From positions 87,205 through 151,204 of the forward strand of contig CAZCYV010000007.1 in NCBI GenBank assembly GCA_964503145.1: DNA of 64,000 bases. Direction: 5' to 3'. Under the pieces are notes generated by a model. It did not search any database. It was not told where the DNA came from and saw nothing but the letters and a program-made list of their open reading frames with translations. This document shows positions 1-9,048 of the stretch, in pieces. This DNA is from RBG-16-57-11 sp964503145. GTDB taxonomy: Bacteria; Chloroflexota; Anaerolineae; Anaerolineales; UBA4823. How positions within the stretch are numbered: the first letter of the stretch is position 1; each line of letters begins with the position of its first letter. Made by a program: the position numbers and the translations under genes.

Positions 1-888
1 GCGCAGCTTGGTGTCCACTTCGATGACCGTGCGGAAGACGCCTTCTCCGAAGGTGCTGCGGATTTGCTCGGCCACCTCGCGGTGGATGCGGTTGCGGCGG
101 TCCGACAGGGTGATCAGGATGCGGTAGATCAAATCCGGGTTGTGCTGGCTGCGCACCTGGCGGATGGCGGCGGTCATGGTGCGCAGGGCGTGGGCGGAGA
201 AAAATTCCGGTTGGGTGGGGATGATCAGCATGTCGGCTGCCACCAGCGCGTTGAGCGTCACTGCGCCCAGGAAGGGCGGACAATCCAGCAACACGAAATC
301 GTAGTGTATGGCTGGGGGGCGCGGGGAGTTCCTGGAGGGGTAGGCCGTCGACGCCGAACCCGCAGTCCCGGGGTCTTGCACCGGGCGCAACTCGGCGCGC
401 AGGGCGCGGCGCAGGATGGTCTCGTAGTCCTTGCGCACGGGCAAGAAGCGCTCCGCCAGATCCATGCCTTCGTTGGCGGGCACCAGGTCCAGGCCGGGGA
501 TGCTGGTCTCGCGGCTGACGCTGAGGATCGAAGCCGAATTGAAGAGCACCTCGGTCACCGCGCCGCGCACTCGCGCCGGGTCTTTGCCCAGCGCCAGGGT
601 GAGGTTGGCCTGGGCGTCCAGGTCCACCAGCAGCACCTCCTGGTTGCGGCGCGCCAGCGCCCCGCCTAAAGACACCACCGTGGTGGTCTTGGCCACACCG
701 CCCTTCTGGTTGGCAATGGCGATCACCACCGGCCCGGCGGCTCGCCTGGCGGCGGCGTCCGCCTCGGGCCGGGTTTCGGCGTTGGGGCTGGCCTCTTTCG
801 CCTGGCTGAAGTCCACCCTGGTCTCGTCGGCCTGGGTGAGTGGATCGGTGCTGGCGCTATCGTTCTGGGGTGGCAGGCTATGGCTCAT
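1..888 (-). CDS. ParA/Soj-family ATPase (partial, C-terminus cut by window edge)
   Basis: The open frame runs from ATG at 888 to base 1 without a stop (296 codons), so the C-terminus lies outside the window. After a non-conserved, Ala/Glu-rich N-terminal extension of about 52 residues comes the deviant Walker A motif KGGVAKTT (residues 62-69), then the A' motif VDLDAQANLT and Walker B FVLLDCPP. These are the ParA/Soj signatures. A Pro/Ser-rich insertion precedes Walker B. Family members are ATP-dependent dimers that bind DNA non-specifically and position chromosomes, plasmids or protein clusters. The start has an AGGAG 7 nt upstream and overlaps the preceding GAF gene by ATGA, so the two are probably translationally coupled. 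A ParB partner, if any, is not in view. Confidence 0.93.
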   Translation of the reverse strand, partial: MSHSLPPQNDSASTDPLTQADETRVDFSQAKEASPNAETRPEADAAARRAAGPVVIAIANQKGGVAKTTTVVSLGGALARRNQEVLLVDLDAQANLTLALGKDPARVRGAVTEVLFNSASILSVSRETSIPGLDLVPANEGMDLAERFLPVRKDYETILRRALRAELRPVQDPGTAGSASTAYPSRNSPRPPAIHYDFVLLDCPPFLGAVTLNALVAADMLIIPTQPEFFSAHALRTMTAAIRQVRSQHNPDLIYRILITLSDRRNRIHREVAEQIRSTFGEGVFRTVIEVDTKLR

Positions 889-2717
889 GGCTGATCTCCT
901 GCGGGGTCTTTGGCGTCGGCGGGAGCGGCGCTCGACGGCGGGGTGATTGCGGTTTGCACGACTAATTGCGCCTTATCGGCTCTCAGCGCCTTGCGCAGTT
1001 CGCGGGCGGCGATCTGCAGGATTTGCTGCGGATCGTTGGTGGAGCGCATCTGGGCGGTGATCTCGCCGGTCAGGCGCTCGCGCTCTGCGGTGCGACGGGT
1101 CTCTTCGAACAGTCGGGCGCTTTCCAGGGCGGCGCTCAGGCGGTCGCTCAGGGTCTCCACCAGGGCCACCTCGTCGCGCCGCCACTCGCCCGCCTGGGGC
1201 GACTTGGTCAGACGGACGACGCCCATCACCTGATCGCGAATTTTGATCGGCACGGCCAGGGTGTGGGCCTCCGCCGAGGCCGGCCCGATGACAACTTGGG
1301 CGCGCTCCCTGGCCTGCAGCATCTCCGGGCGCCATTCGCCGCTGACCGGCGTAGGATCGCCCACCGCGCCGGCGCGATAGCCGCGATCGGGCTGGGCGCG
1401 CAGCAATTTCTGCCAGGCCTCGCGGCTCAGGTTGCCGTAGGCGCGCTGCAGCGACTCCAGGGTGCGCTGGTTGGCGGCGAACAACTGCGCGTTTTCGATG
1501 GCAATCGCCACCTGGTTGGCCAGGGTTTGCAGCGCGCTCAGGTCTTCCTGGCTCAGCGGGGTGGGCTGCGAACTCTGCACATCCAGCACCCCCAGCAGCC
1601 TGCCGCCGGTCACCAGCGGGAGCGCGGCTTCCGAGCGGGTGTAGGGGAATTCGGCGTTTTCCAGGTATTGCTCATCCTGGCGCACGTCGGCGGCCAGGCG
1701 CGGCATGCGCGTGCGGGCGGCGCTGGCGACGATGCTGGGCTGGGAAAATGACAGAGAGTATCCCCTTTCGATCAACTGGCGGCCAGACTGGGTGTTGGCG
1801 GCGCGCAACACCAGCCGTTCGGCGGCGTCCATCCCGCCGGGCAGGCCGCCGTCGCCCGCCTCGGCGCCAGCGGCGCTCGCCTCGGCCAGGTAGATGTTCA
1901 CGGCATAGAGATCGAAGCGCTCGCTGATCAGGTGCGTGATCTCGGTCAGCAGGTGGTTCAGGTCTGGCGTAGAACCCCCCGCGGCCGACATCGCCGAGTT
2001 GATGGCGCTGACCACTTCCGCCGAAGCCTGAAGCTGGCGGGCGCGCTGCTCCAGGGCGGCGGTGCGCTCAGCCACCCGCTGCTCCAGCGCCAGGCGCGTC
2101 TCTTCCAGAGCGCGGTTGCTCTCCTGCAGGCGCTGTTCGTTCTGGCGGGCGCGTTCCAGGGCAGCCTGCAAGCCGTTGATCGCCATCAGGAACAACGTCC
2201 GCACCATGAACAGGCTGGCGATCACGGTCACCCAACGCCGCAGCGGCGTGGGCGGCGAAATCAATTCCGGCAACAGGGAGGTGTTGGCGGCCAGCAGCAT
2301 GAATGTGGCAGCGACCATGAACACCGCGGTGATCAGGTTGACGTAGCGGGCGCCCAGAAGCAGACCGGCCAGCACCACGATCACCAGGGAATAGTACAGA
2401 TAGGGGCTGCTCAGGCCGCCCTGGAAGAAGGCCGGCAGCAGGGTGGTCAACAGGGCGACGAGCACCAACAGCCGGCCGGCGGCTCGAACTTTGCCGCGCC
2501 GCAGCAAGATGAGCACCAGGATTTCGGCCAGCGCCAGCGGCAACAGCAATGCCAGCACCAGCGGCGGCGCGCCTACCCACCACAGCGCCGGCCCAAGAAC
2601 CAGGGTGATCCCCAGCGCCGCCCAGGCCACGCCGTTCAACACGACTGCCTGGCGGCTTTGTTCTTCGTCTTCGATCCCGGCGGGCGGCTCGAACCAACGT
2701 CTGATCTTAACGCTCAT
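885..2717 (-). CDS. Membrane-anchored GAF sensor protein, array member 7 (610 aa)
   Basis: This is the last GAF gene before ParA. Several hydrophobic segments fill about residues 30-185, with no sizeable extracellular domain. A coiled coil around 190-230 (ending VAERTAALEQRARQLQ) leads into a complete GAF domain (about 230-420) containing TRSEAALP and GVLDVQS. A shorter second GAF-like unit (about 450-560) has VPIKIRDQVMGVVRL. The protein ends about 50 residues later, just after the first helix and strand of what would be a third GAF. No H-box, ATPase lid, GGDEF or other effector domain is visible. GAF domains bind small ligands or dimerise; the ligand cannot be read from sequence. The start overlaps the upstream gene by 11 bp. 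Confidence 0.9.
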   Translation of the reverse strand: MSVKIRRWFEPPAGIEDEEQSRQAVVLNGVAWAALGITLVLGPALWWVGAPPLVLALLLPLALAEILVLILLRRGKVRAAGRLLVLVALLTTLLPAFFQGGLSSPYLYYSLVIVVLAGLLLGARYVNLITAVFMVAATFMLLAANTSLLPELISPPTPLRRWVTVIASLFMVRTLFLMAINGLQAALERARQNEQRLQESNRALEETRLALEQRVAERTAALEQRARQLQASAEVVSAINSAMSAAGGSTPDLNHLLTEITHLISERFDLYAVNIYLAEASAAGAEAGDGGLPGGMDAAERLVLRAANTQSGRQLIERGYSLSFSQPSIVASAARTRMPRLAADVRQDEQYLENAEFPYTRSEAALPLVTGGRLLGVLDVQSSQPTPLSQEDLSALQTLANQVAIAIENAQLFAANQRTLESLQRAYGNLSREAWQKLLRAQPDRGYRAGAVGDPTPVSGEWRPEMLQARERAQVVIGPASAEAHTLAVPIKIRDQVMGVVRLTKSPQAGEWRRDEVALVETLSDRLSAALESARLFEETRRTAERERLTGEITAQMRSTNDPQQILQIAARELRKALRADKAQLVVQTAITPPSSAAPADAKDPAGDQP

Positions 2718-4485
2718 CTTCTTGTGCTCCGTAGCCCAGGCGGACTTCGACTTCGATCAGCCCCAGGGCGTCGCGCAGCTCTCGGGCGGCCGTCTCCAGC
2801 ACGGTGTCGATATCCAGGGTGGCGCGCATCTGGCCGGTTACCCGATCCACCAGGCGCTCCTGCTCGGCGCGCTGGCGCGTCTCCGCATACAGGCGGGCGC
2901 TATCCAGGGCCACGCCCAGTTGTTCGACGATGGCTTCCAGCAGCTCGATTTCTTCGCTGCTCCAGGCGGCCGGTCGGTCGGCGGGGCGCCTGCCTCCCGG
3001 ATGCCGGCCATTGGACGGCGCCGAAGGCGTCAGCGCCGCCGGCTCTTTGGCCAGGTTGATCACGCCGATGACCTGGTCGCGCACTTTAATGGGCAGCAAC
3101 AGGATGGGTCGGTTGTGCGCCATGGTCTGCAGGGGCTGCCCGGTCTCTAAGACGCGGCGGCGGACGGATTGCAGCTCGTCGCTCGGCGCCCCCGTCCCCA
3201 GGCCGTAGCGGTAGGTCAGCTTTTGTTTTTCCAGCGAATCCAGAAATTCCTGCCAGGCGCGGCGGCTGATGCGTCCATAAGCCCGCTGGACTTCTTCCAC
3301 GGCCTGCTGGCTCTGCTGGATCAGGTAGGCGTTATCCAGAGCGATAGCGAGCTGGTCGGCCAGCGCCTGGAAGGTGGAGATCTCCATTTCGCCAAAGGCG
3401 CCGGGTTTGTCGCTCTGCACCGTCAGCGCGCCCAGCACCCGGCCGCGCGAGCGCAGCGGGATGGCCGCTTCCGAGCGGGTCTCCGGCAATTCCGGGGTGG
3501 GCAGGCGCACGGCGTCATCCTGGACATCCCCGGCCAGGCGCGGCTGGGCGTTGGCGATGCTCCAACCGATCATGCCGCGGCCATAGCGGATGCGGTGGCC
3601 GCGCGCCAGCATCGCCTTGCCCGCCTCGCCGGTGCCGGCTTTCAAGAGCGCCCATTCGCCAGAAGGCTCCAGCTCGAACAGGCCGACGTAATACAGGCCG
3701 AACTGATCGCGAATCAGATCCACTGCGGTTTGCAGCAGGCTTTGCGTGTCCAGGATGGAGGTCGTGGCGCGGCCGATCTCGATGGCCGTTTGCAGATAGC
3801 GGGTGCGCTGCTCCAGAATGCGGGTGCGTTCGCTCACCTGGTCTTCGAGGCTGGCGCGCATTTTTTCCAGCTCGCGGTTGCTCTCTGCCGTGGCCTGTTC
3901 GCTCTGCCTGGCGAGTTGCACGGCCTGGTTCAGGCTGTTGGAAGCCAGGTGAATCAGCCCGGCGGTGGCGAAGAAGACGATCCCCATGGTGACCATGAAG
4001 CCCACCGGGCTGTAGGGCACCATCACCGGGAGCAGCGGGCTGGGAGATTGGGAGAGCGCCAGGTAAACCGCGCCGGCGGCCGTGTTCAGAAAGGCCATCA
4101 GGAAGCCAGCCGCGCTGCCGAGCAACAGTCCGGCGACGATCACCACCAGCGCCAGGCCCACCAGTGGCCCATTGCCTTCGAACTGGTTGACGAACGTGGC
4201 GGCGACCAGGACGAGCCACAGCCCACTCGTCAGCACCCCGGCGGACAGGCGCACCCGGCCTCGCAGCAGCAGCCAGCGCGCCGCCAGCTCGAACACCAGG
4301 AGCAGGGTGGCGGTGAGAGCGTCGATCGCCGGGTTCTCCGAGAAGAAGACATTGACATACACCAGCAGCGTGATGGCGATCAGCAGCGTCAGCAGGGTGT
4401 TCAGCAGCCGCGCCTGGCGAGCCGTCTCGGAATCGAGCTGCGACAGGAGCGATTGAGGCAGGGGCGGGCCGATCATAGTGTTCAT
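2707..4485 (-). CDS. Membrane-anchored GAF sensor protein, array member 6 (592 aa)
   Basis: It has the same plan as its downstream neighbour: roughly five or six hydrophobic segments within residues 28-185, a coiled coil (LEKMRASLEDQVSERTRILEQ), a full GAF with TRSEAAIP and GALTVQS (about 215-390), and a shortened second GAF (LLPIKVRDQVIGVINL). The C-terminal remnant ends in ARELRDALG followed by one beta strand. A Pro/Gly-rich linker interrupts the second GAF near residues 495-515. No catalytic output domain is seen. The start at 4485 overlaps the upstream stop by ATGA and has only a weak ribosome-binding site, which suggests expression by coupling. It probably arose by duplication with the adjacent genes. 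Confidence 0.9.
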   Translation of the reverse strand: MNTMIGPPLPQSLLSQLDSETARQARLLNTLLTLLIAITLLVYVNVFFSENPAIDALTATLLLVFELAARWLLLRGRVRLSAGVLTSGLWLVLVAATFVNQFEGNGPLVGLALVVIVAGLLLGSAAGFLMAFLNTAAGAVYLALSQSPSPLLPVMVPYSPVGFMVTMGIVFFATAGLIHLASNSLNQAVQLARQSEQATAESNRELEKMRASLEDQVSERTRILEQRTRYLQTAIEIGRATTSILDTQSLLQTAVDLIRDQFGLYYVGLFELEPSGEWALLKAGTGEAGKAMLARGHRIRYGRGMIGWSIANAQPRLAGDVQDDAVRLPTPELPETRSEAAIPLRSRGRVLGALTVQSDKPGAFGEMEISTFQALADQLAIALDNAYLIQQSQQAVEEVQRAYGRISRRAWQEFLDSLEKQKLTYRYGLGTGAPSDELQSVRRRVLETGQPLQTMAHNRPILLLPIKVRDQVIGVINLAKEPAALTPSAPSNGRHPGGRRPADRPAAWSSEEIELLEAIVEQLGVALDSARLYAETRQRAEQERLVDRVTGQMRATLDIDTVLETAARELRDALGLIEVEVRLGYGAQEDER

Positions 4486-7058
4486 AGGGTCTCTTTTTCG
4501 AGCTGCACTTCGACCTGGGCGAATCCCAGGCGCTGGGCGATCTCGTTGACCGCGGTCTGAAGCACGGTTTCCATGTCCAGAGAGGCGCGCAGCTTGCCCG
4601 TCACCTCGGCGACGAGTTGCTCGCGCCGGGCGCGGCGCTGGCTCTCGGCCAGCAAGCGGGCGTTTTCGACGGTCAGGGCGGCCTGGCTGGCGATGGCTTC
4701 GACGATGGTGATCTCGTCCTGACTCCAGACGTGGTTCGGATCCTGACTTTCCAACACGATCGCGCCGATTACCTCTTCGTGCAGCTTCAGCGGCACGCGC
4801 AGCTTGCCGCGCGGGTTCGGCTGCGCGGCTTCCTGCGGGCGGTCCAGGGCGGCGATAGGCTCGTCGGCCTGGAAGACCGGCTGCGCTTCGACAGGGCGCA
4901 CCTCGAGCAGGTCGTATTCGAACGCCATGGCTCCCTGTTCGGTCAGCAGGCGCTCCCAGGTTTGGCGGGTCTGGCTCTGGATGAGCTGGTTGGTCTCTTT
5001 CAAGGCGGCCTGTACCTGGGTCACCAGGCGCATATTTTCGATTGCGGTGGCCAGTTGGTTCGCCAGGGTTTGCAGGGCGGTCAGATCGTCCTGGGTGAAG
5101 GCGGCCGGTTGGGTGCTCTGCACGTCCAGCGCGCCGATGATCTTGGGGCCGGAGCGCAGCGGCAGCGTCAGCTCGGAGCGGGTGTCGGCGAGCAGCGGCT
5201 CGGCGACGTACATCTGATCCAGGCGGACGTCATCCGAGAGGCGCGGCTGCCCGAAGCGCGTCACGTAGCCCACGATGCCCTGCTCCCCCACCCGCAGGCG
5301 GATGTCCCGCTGGCGCAGTTGGGCGCCCAATTCGCCGCTGGCGACCCTGAGCTGGGCGTACTCGCCCAATTCGTCCACCAGGAAGACGCCCACATTGTAG
5401 AAGCCGAAGCGCTCGCTGATCAGGTCCACCACGTTTTGCAGCAGTTCGTCCAGGTCTTGCCCCAGGGTGATCTCGCGGGCGATCTCGGCGGCGGTCTGCA
5501 ACTGCAGGGAGCGGTATTCGAGCTGGCGGGTGCGCTCGGCGACGCGCTGCTCGAGTTGTTCGATCGTCCCTTTGAGTTGCTCCGCCATGCTCGCCAGGGT
5601 TCCAGCCAGCAGGCCGATTTCGTCTTGATTTTGAGCTTGAACCTGTTGCAGGGTGGGGATCGGCAGGTCCCATTCGCCTCGGCTGAATTGCTCGGCCGAG
5701 GTCGCCAGCGTGCGGATCGGCCGGACCAGCCAGTTCGAGCCGAACCAGGCCATCACCACCGCCACCAGGGCGATCAAGACGCCGAGGGGCAGAATCCGTC
5801 TGAAAATGACGTCTTGGGAGGCGCGCACCAGCTCCTGCTGCAAGGTGACCACTTCTTGCAGCACTTCCTGGGTTGGCACGACGCTGGCCAGGCTCCAGCC
5901 TGGATCGGAGGTCGCCAGGGTCGAAGCGCTGCGCACCGGCGTATAAGCGACGAACATTTCGCGGTCGCCCAGGCGCAGCACGTCGAAGCCGCTCTCGCCG
6001 CGCTGCATGCCGGCCAGGATGCGTTGCAGATCGGGGGAAGCGCCGTCGGCGGCGGCCGCCTCGAGCAGGTTGGGCGTGGGGTTTTCGGGGTCGGGCGCTC
6101 TGCCGAGCAGGTCCTGATAACCCTGTTCGGGCAGGATGATGGCATTGCCCTGTTTGTCCACCAGGAAGGAATAGCCGCTCTGCAGGAAGCGGGCGTTTTC
6201 GATGTTCGCCTGAAGCTCGCCCAGGGTGATGTCCAGCCCGATCACGCCGATCAGCCGCCCCTGGCGATCGTACACCGGCTCGGCGATGGTGGTCACCAGG
6301 CCCAGGCCGGTGGCGTCGAAATAGACCGGCGACCAGACCGGCCGCTGCGCGATGCGTGGGATGTTGCCCTCCAGGCTGGACAGATACCAGGGGCGCTGGG
6401 TGACCTGGAAATCGGCCGGCACCACCTCCCCCAGTCGGATGTTGGGATAATAGCGGGTGACGTCGTTGGAGGTGCCCAAATAGATCGCCGCGGCGTTGGG
6501 ATTGTTCTGCTTCACCGCCTGCAGGGTCAGGTCCAGGTAAGCGGTCAGCTCGATATCCTGCTGCACGGCCTGAGCCAGCGCCGGGTCGCTCCGGGCTTTG
6601 GCGACGACCATGTTGGGGACGAAGAGGCTGGATATCGCCTCCGCCCCGTTCATCATCTGTCCTTCGGGGCCGGTGATCAACTCGGTCTGGATGGGGGTCA
6701 GCGGCAATTGTCCGGCGTAGATCGCGGCGGTGGTGTCGGCCACGGTCTGAACATCGCGCACCGCCCGATCCAGGATCAGGGCGCTCTGCGCGGCCATGCT
6801 CTGGTTGACCTGCACCAGATAGGCCTGGATCTGCTGGCGCATGCTGCGCGTGCTGCTATCCTGCGCCTGACGGATGACCAGGCTGGCCGAATTGGCCGCG
6901 ACGACCAGGATCACCAGGATGGTGAGCACCGTCAGGCCTATCGCCAGGCCGAACAGGCGGCCGCGAATGCTGCGCGGCATCGCGGCGTCCTGGAACGAGG
7001 CGGCTGGCGGCAGCCCCTGGTTTCCAGCAGGTGTGGGTTGCAGTTCACGCTCCGCCAT
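4482..7058 (-). CDS. dCache-HAMP-GAF-GAF sensor protein, array member 5 (858 aa)
   Basis: TM1 is at about 36-56. A large extracytoplasmic region (about 65-415) has Cache hallmarks: RPWYLSSLEG, WSPVYFDATGLGLV and the strand GRLIGVIGLDITLG. TM2 (about 420-442) leads into a HAMP domain (LVRPIRTLATSAEQFSRGEWDLPI) and a coiled coil. A GAF domain (about 520-680; TRSELTLP, GALDVQS) and a short second GAF (VPLKLHEEVIGAIVL) follow, then the truncated third-GAF start (TAVNEIAQRLG). dCache domains typically bind amino acids or other small ligands outside the cell. A kinase or methyl-accepting domain normally follows HAMP in this layout and is absent. GGAGG lies 9 nt before ATG 7058; the start lies inside the upstream gene. 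Confidence 0.92.
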   Translation of the reverse strand: MAERELQPTPAGNQGLPPAASFQDAAMPRSIRGRLFGLAIGLTVLTILVILVVAANSASLVIRQAQDSSTRSMRQQIQAYLVQVNQSMAAQSALILDRAVRDVQTVADTTAAIYAGQLPLTPIQTELITGPEGQMMNGAEAISSLFVPNMVVAKARSDPALAQAVQQDIELTAYLDLTLQAVKQNNPNAAAIYLGTSNDVTRYYPNIRLGEVVPADFQVTQRPWYLSSLEGNIPRIAQRPVWSPVYFDATGLGLVTTIAEPVYDRQGRLIGVIGLDITLGELQANIENARFLQSGYSFLVDKQGNAIILPEQGYQDLLGRAPDPENPTPNLLEAAAADGASPDLQRILAGMQRGESGFDVLRLGDREMFVAYTPVRSASTLATSDPGWSLASVVPTQEVLQEVVTLQQELVRASQDVIFRRILPLGVLIALVAVVMAWFGSNWLVRPIRTLATSAEQFSRGEWDLPIPTLQQVQAQNQDEIGLLAGTLASMAEQLKGTIEQLEQRVAERTRQLEYRSLQLQTAAEIAREITLGQDLDELLQNVVDLISERFGFYNVGVFLVDELGEYAQLRVASGELGAQLRQRDIRLRVGEQGIVGYVTRFGQPRLSDDVRLDQMYVAEPLLADTRSELTLPLRSGPKIIGALDVQSTQPAAFTQDDLTALQTLANQLATAIENMRLVTQVQAALKETNQLIQSQTRQTWERLLTEQGAMAFEYDLLEVRPVEAQPVFQADEPIAALDRPQEAAQPNPRGKLRVPLKLHEEVIGAIVLESQDPNHVWSQDEITIVEAIASQAALTVENARLLAESQRRARREQLVAEVTGKLRASLDMETVLQTAVNEIAQRLGFAQVEVQLEKETL

Positions 7059-9048
7059 GCTCTGCGCCTCCGTTGCTGTGGTTCTCCTCGGCTGGTCCGT
7101 CCACTTCGGCAGTGTTTGCCCAATCGGCTGCGCCGGCGCGACTGGCTTCGGCGATCTGGCCGATTTGGATGACCGCGCGCCGCGTGCCCAGGGCTTTGCC
7201 CAGCTCGCGCACCGTATTTTGCAGGAGAGATTCGATGTTCACTGCGCTGCGCATTTGAGTGGCGATGTAGTTGATTTGCTGTTCGCGGGCGGCCAGGCGC
7301 TGCGCCTGCTGCAAGAGGCGGGCGCTCTCCAGCACCTGGCTCAGGCGGCTGCTGATCGTCGCCAACAAATAGACCTCCGCTTCGCTCAGTTCACCGCCCT
7401 GCGGCCAGACATCCAGCGAGCCGATGACTTCGCCGCGCACGCGCAGCGGGATGCTGAGCGGCCCAGCCGCGGGCTGGCCGGGGGTTTCCGGCGCCGCCGT
7501 TAGCGATACCGGCGCCGCCTGCGGAGCACCACCGTTGGCCGGGATCGGGGTGACCTCGACGCCGTCGAATTCATAACCGATCACCGGCAGGGTCTGCGCC
7601 AATCGCGTCCATTCCTGGCGCTCGATCCGCCGGTAAACGCTCTGCAGTTCGTTCAGGTTTTCGCGGACTTCTTTCAACAGCCGGGCGTTCTGGATGGCAA
7701 TCGCCAGTTGATCGGCCATCACCTGCAGGATGGCAATGCTTTCCTCGTCGAAGGCGTCGGGGATCTGGCTCTGCACATCCAGCACGCCGATCACCCGCTC
7801 GGCGGCCTTTAGCGGCAGGGCCAGCTCCGAGCGCGTCTCGGGCAGGAGCGGGTTCTTGTAATGATAAGGATCGAGGGTGACATCGCGCGCCAATTGGGCC
7901 TCGCCGCTCTCGGCAGCGTGTCCCACCAGGCCGACGGCGCCGGAGCCGCCGTGGATGGCGAGTTTGTGTTCGCGCCTCAGCATTTCCTCCCCGGCTTTGC
8001 CGGTGGCGGCGCGCAGGATGGCGAATTCGTCCCGGGCGTCGTTCAGGAAAATGCCGGCGTGGTAGAAGCCGAAGCGCTCGCGGATCAGTTCCACAGCCGA
8101 GACAAGCAGTTTGTCCAGGTTGGTGGTGGCGGCGATGTCGCGGGCCACCTGCGCCGCCACCTGGAGTTGAACCGTGCGGCGCTGCAATTCGCTGGTGCGC
8201 TCCTCCACCCGGGCTTCCAGCGACTCGTAGGAGCGATTGAGTTCTGCGGCCATCCAGGCCACGGCGCGGGAAAGCTCGCCGATCTCATCGCTGCGGGGCA
8301 TCGGCGTCACGGGGCTGAAATCTCCCGCGGTGATGCGCTGTACTTCGCCGATTAAGGATTGAAGCGGCCTGACGAGCGCGCGGCGGCTCAGCCAGGCGAC
8401 TCCCAGGGCGACCAGCAAGGCAATCGCCACCGCGCTGAGCGAGAGGAAGCGGGCGACCTGCTGGCGGCGTTGGATCTGGGCGCTGCGGGCGGATAACTCG
8501 CTCTGCAAATTGCGATCCAGGCGCGTCAGCAGTTCATCCAGCCGATTTTGCAATTCGGCCAGCCGCACCTGGCGACGCTGCAAGGCTGCGCCCCAGCGGC
8601 CCTGCTCGGACAGCATGTAGATCTCTTGCGCCAGATCGGCGAACTCGGCGCTGACGCCGCGCAGTTCAGCGGCAATGGCGCGGTTCTCTTCGGCGGCGGC
8701 GGTCGCCAGCCCGATTTGCGTGGCGGCCAGCGCTTCCAGCTTTCGATCCAGCTCCGCCAGGGCCGCGTCGAGCTGTTCCCTGGCGCCTTGCGCAGGTCGG
8801 GTGATCGAGAAGGTGTCCAGCGTGCCGACCACGCGCAGCCAACTGGAGCGGATATCGCTGGTCTGCACCGCCAGATCCGCCGCCCGGCGCATCAACTGCA
8901 CATCCTGGGCGGAGCGAGCGGCGAACCATAAGCTGACCGCGCCCGAGGCCGCAACCAGCATGACCATCAACAGGCCGAACTGGGTGATGCGCCCCAGCAG
9001 GGAGGTGCGTTTGTGATCTCTCGCGCTCAGATCACTCGGTTGCGCCAT
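7045..9048 (-). CDS. Helical-bundle-HAMP-GAF-GAF sensor protein, array member 4 (667 aa)
   Basis: I take the ATG at 9048 (MAQPSDLS) because GGAGG sits 5 nt upstream; an upstream ATG at 9060 lacks a clear site. TM1 (about 23-45) and TM2 (about 195-217) bracket a roughly 150-residue alpha-helical extracytoplasmic region rich in Leu/Arg/Gln, resembling a CHASE3 or four-helix-bundle sensor. HAMP follows (RPLQSLIGEVQRITAGDFSP), then a coiled coil, a GAF (TRSELALP, GVLDVQS), a shorter GAF (IPLRVRGEVIGSLDV) and the recurring truncated end (TVRELGKALGTR). No enzymatic output domain is present. The start lies 17 bp inside the upstream gene. Confidence 0.9.
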   Translation of the reverse strand: MAQPSDLSARDHKRTSLLGRITQFGLLMVMLVAASGAVSLWFAARSAQDVQLMRRAADLAVQTSDIRSSWLRVVGTLDTFSITRPAQGAREQLDAALAELDRKLEALAATQIGLATAAAEENRAIAAELRGVSAEFADLAQEIYMLSEQGRWGAALQRRQVRLAELQNRLDELLTRLDRNLQSELSARSAQIQRRQQVARFLSLSAVAIALLVALGVAWLSRRALVRPLQSLIGEVQRITAGDFSPVTPMPRSDEIGELSRAVAWMAAELNRSYESLEARVEERTSELQRRTVQLQVAAQVARDIAATTNLDKLLVSAVELIRERFGFYHAGIFLNDARDEFAILRAATGKAGEEMLRREHKLAIHGGSGAVGLVGHAAESGEAQLARDVTLDPYHYKNPLLPETRSELALPLKAAERVIGVLDVQSQIPDAFDEESIAILQVMADQLAIAIQNARLLKEVRENLNELQSVYRRIERQEWTRLAQTLPVIGYEFDGVEVTPIPANGGAPQAAPVSLTAAPETPGQPAAGPLSIPLRVRGEVIGSLDVWPQGGELSEAEVYLLATISSRLSQVLESARLLQQAQRLAAREQQINYIATQMRSAVNIESLLQNTVRELGKALGTRRAVIQIGQIAEASRAGAADWANTAEVDGPAEENHSNGGAEHGGA

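Noticed and set aside
4617..7172. 851-codon plus-strand open frame, and similar long frames opposite the other GAF genes
   Set aside because: These are antisense shadows in high-GC DNA. The minus-strand frames give clear Cache, HAMP and GAF motifs with ribosome sites and overlaps; the plus frames give His/Gln/Arg-rich sequence without domains.
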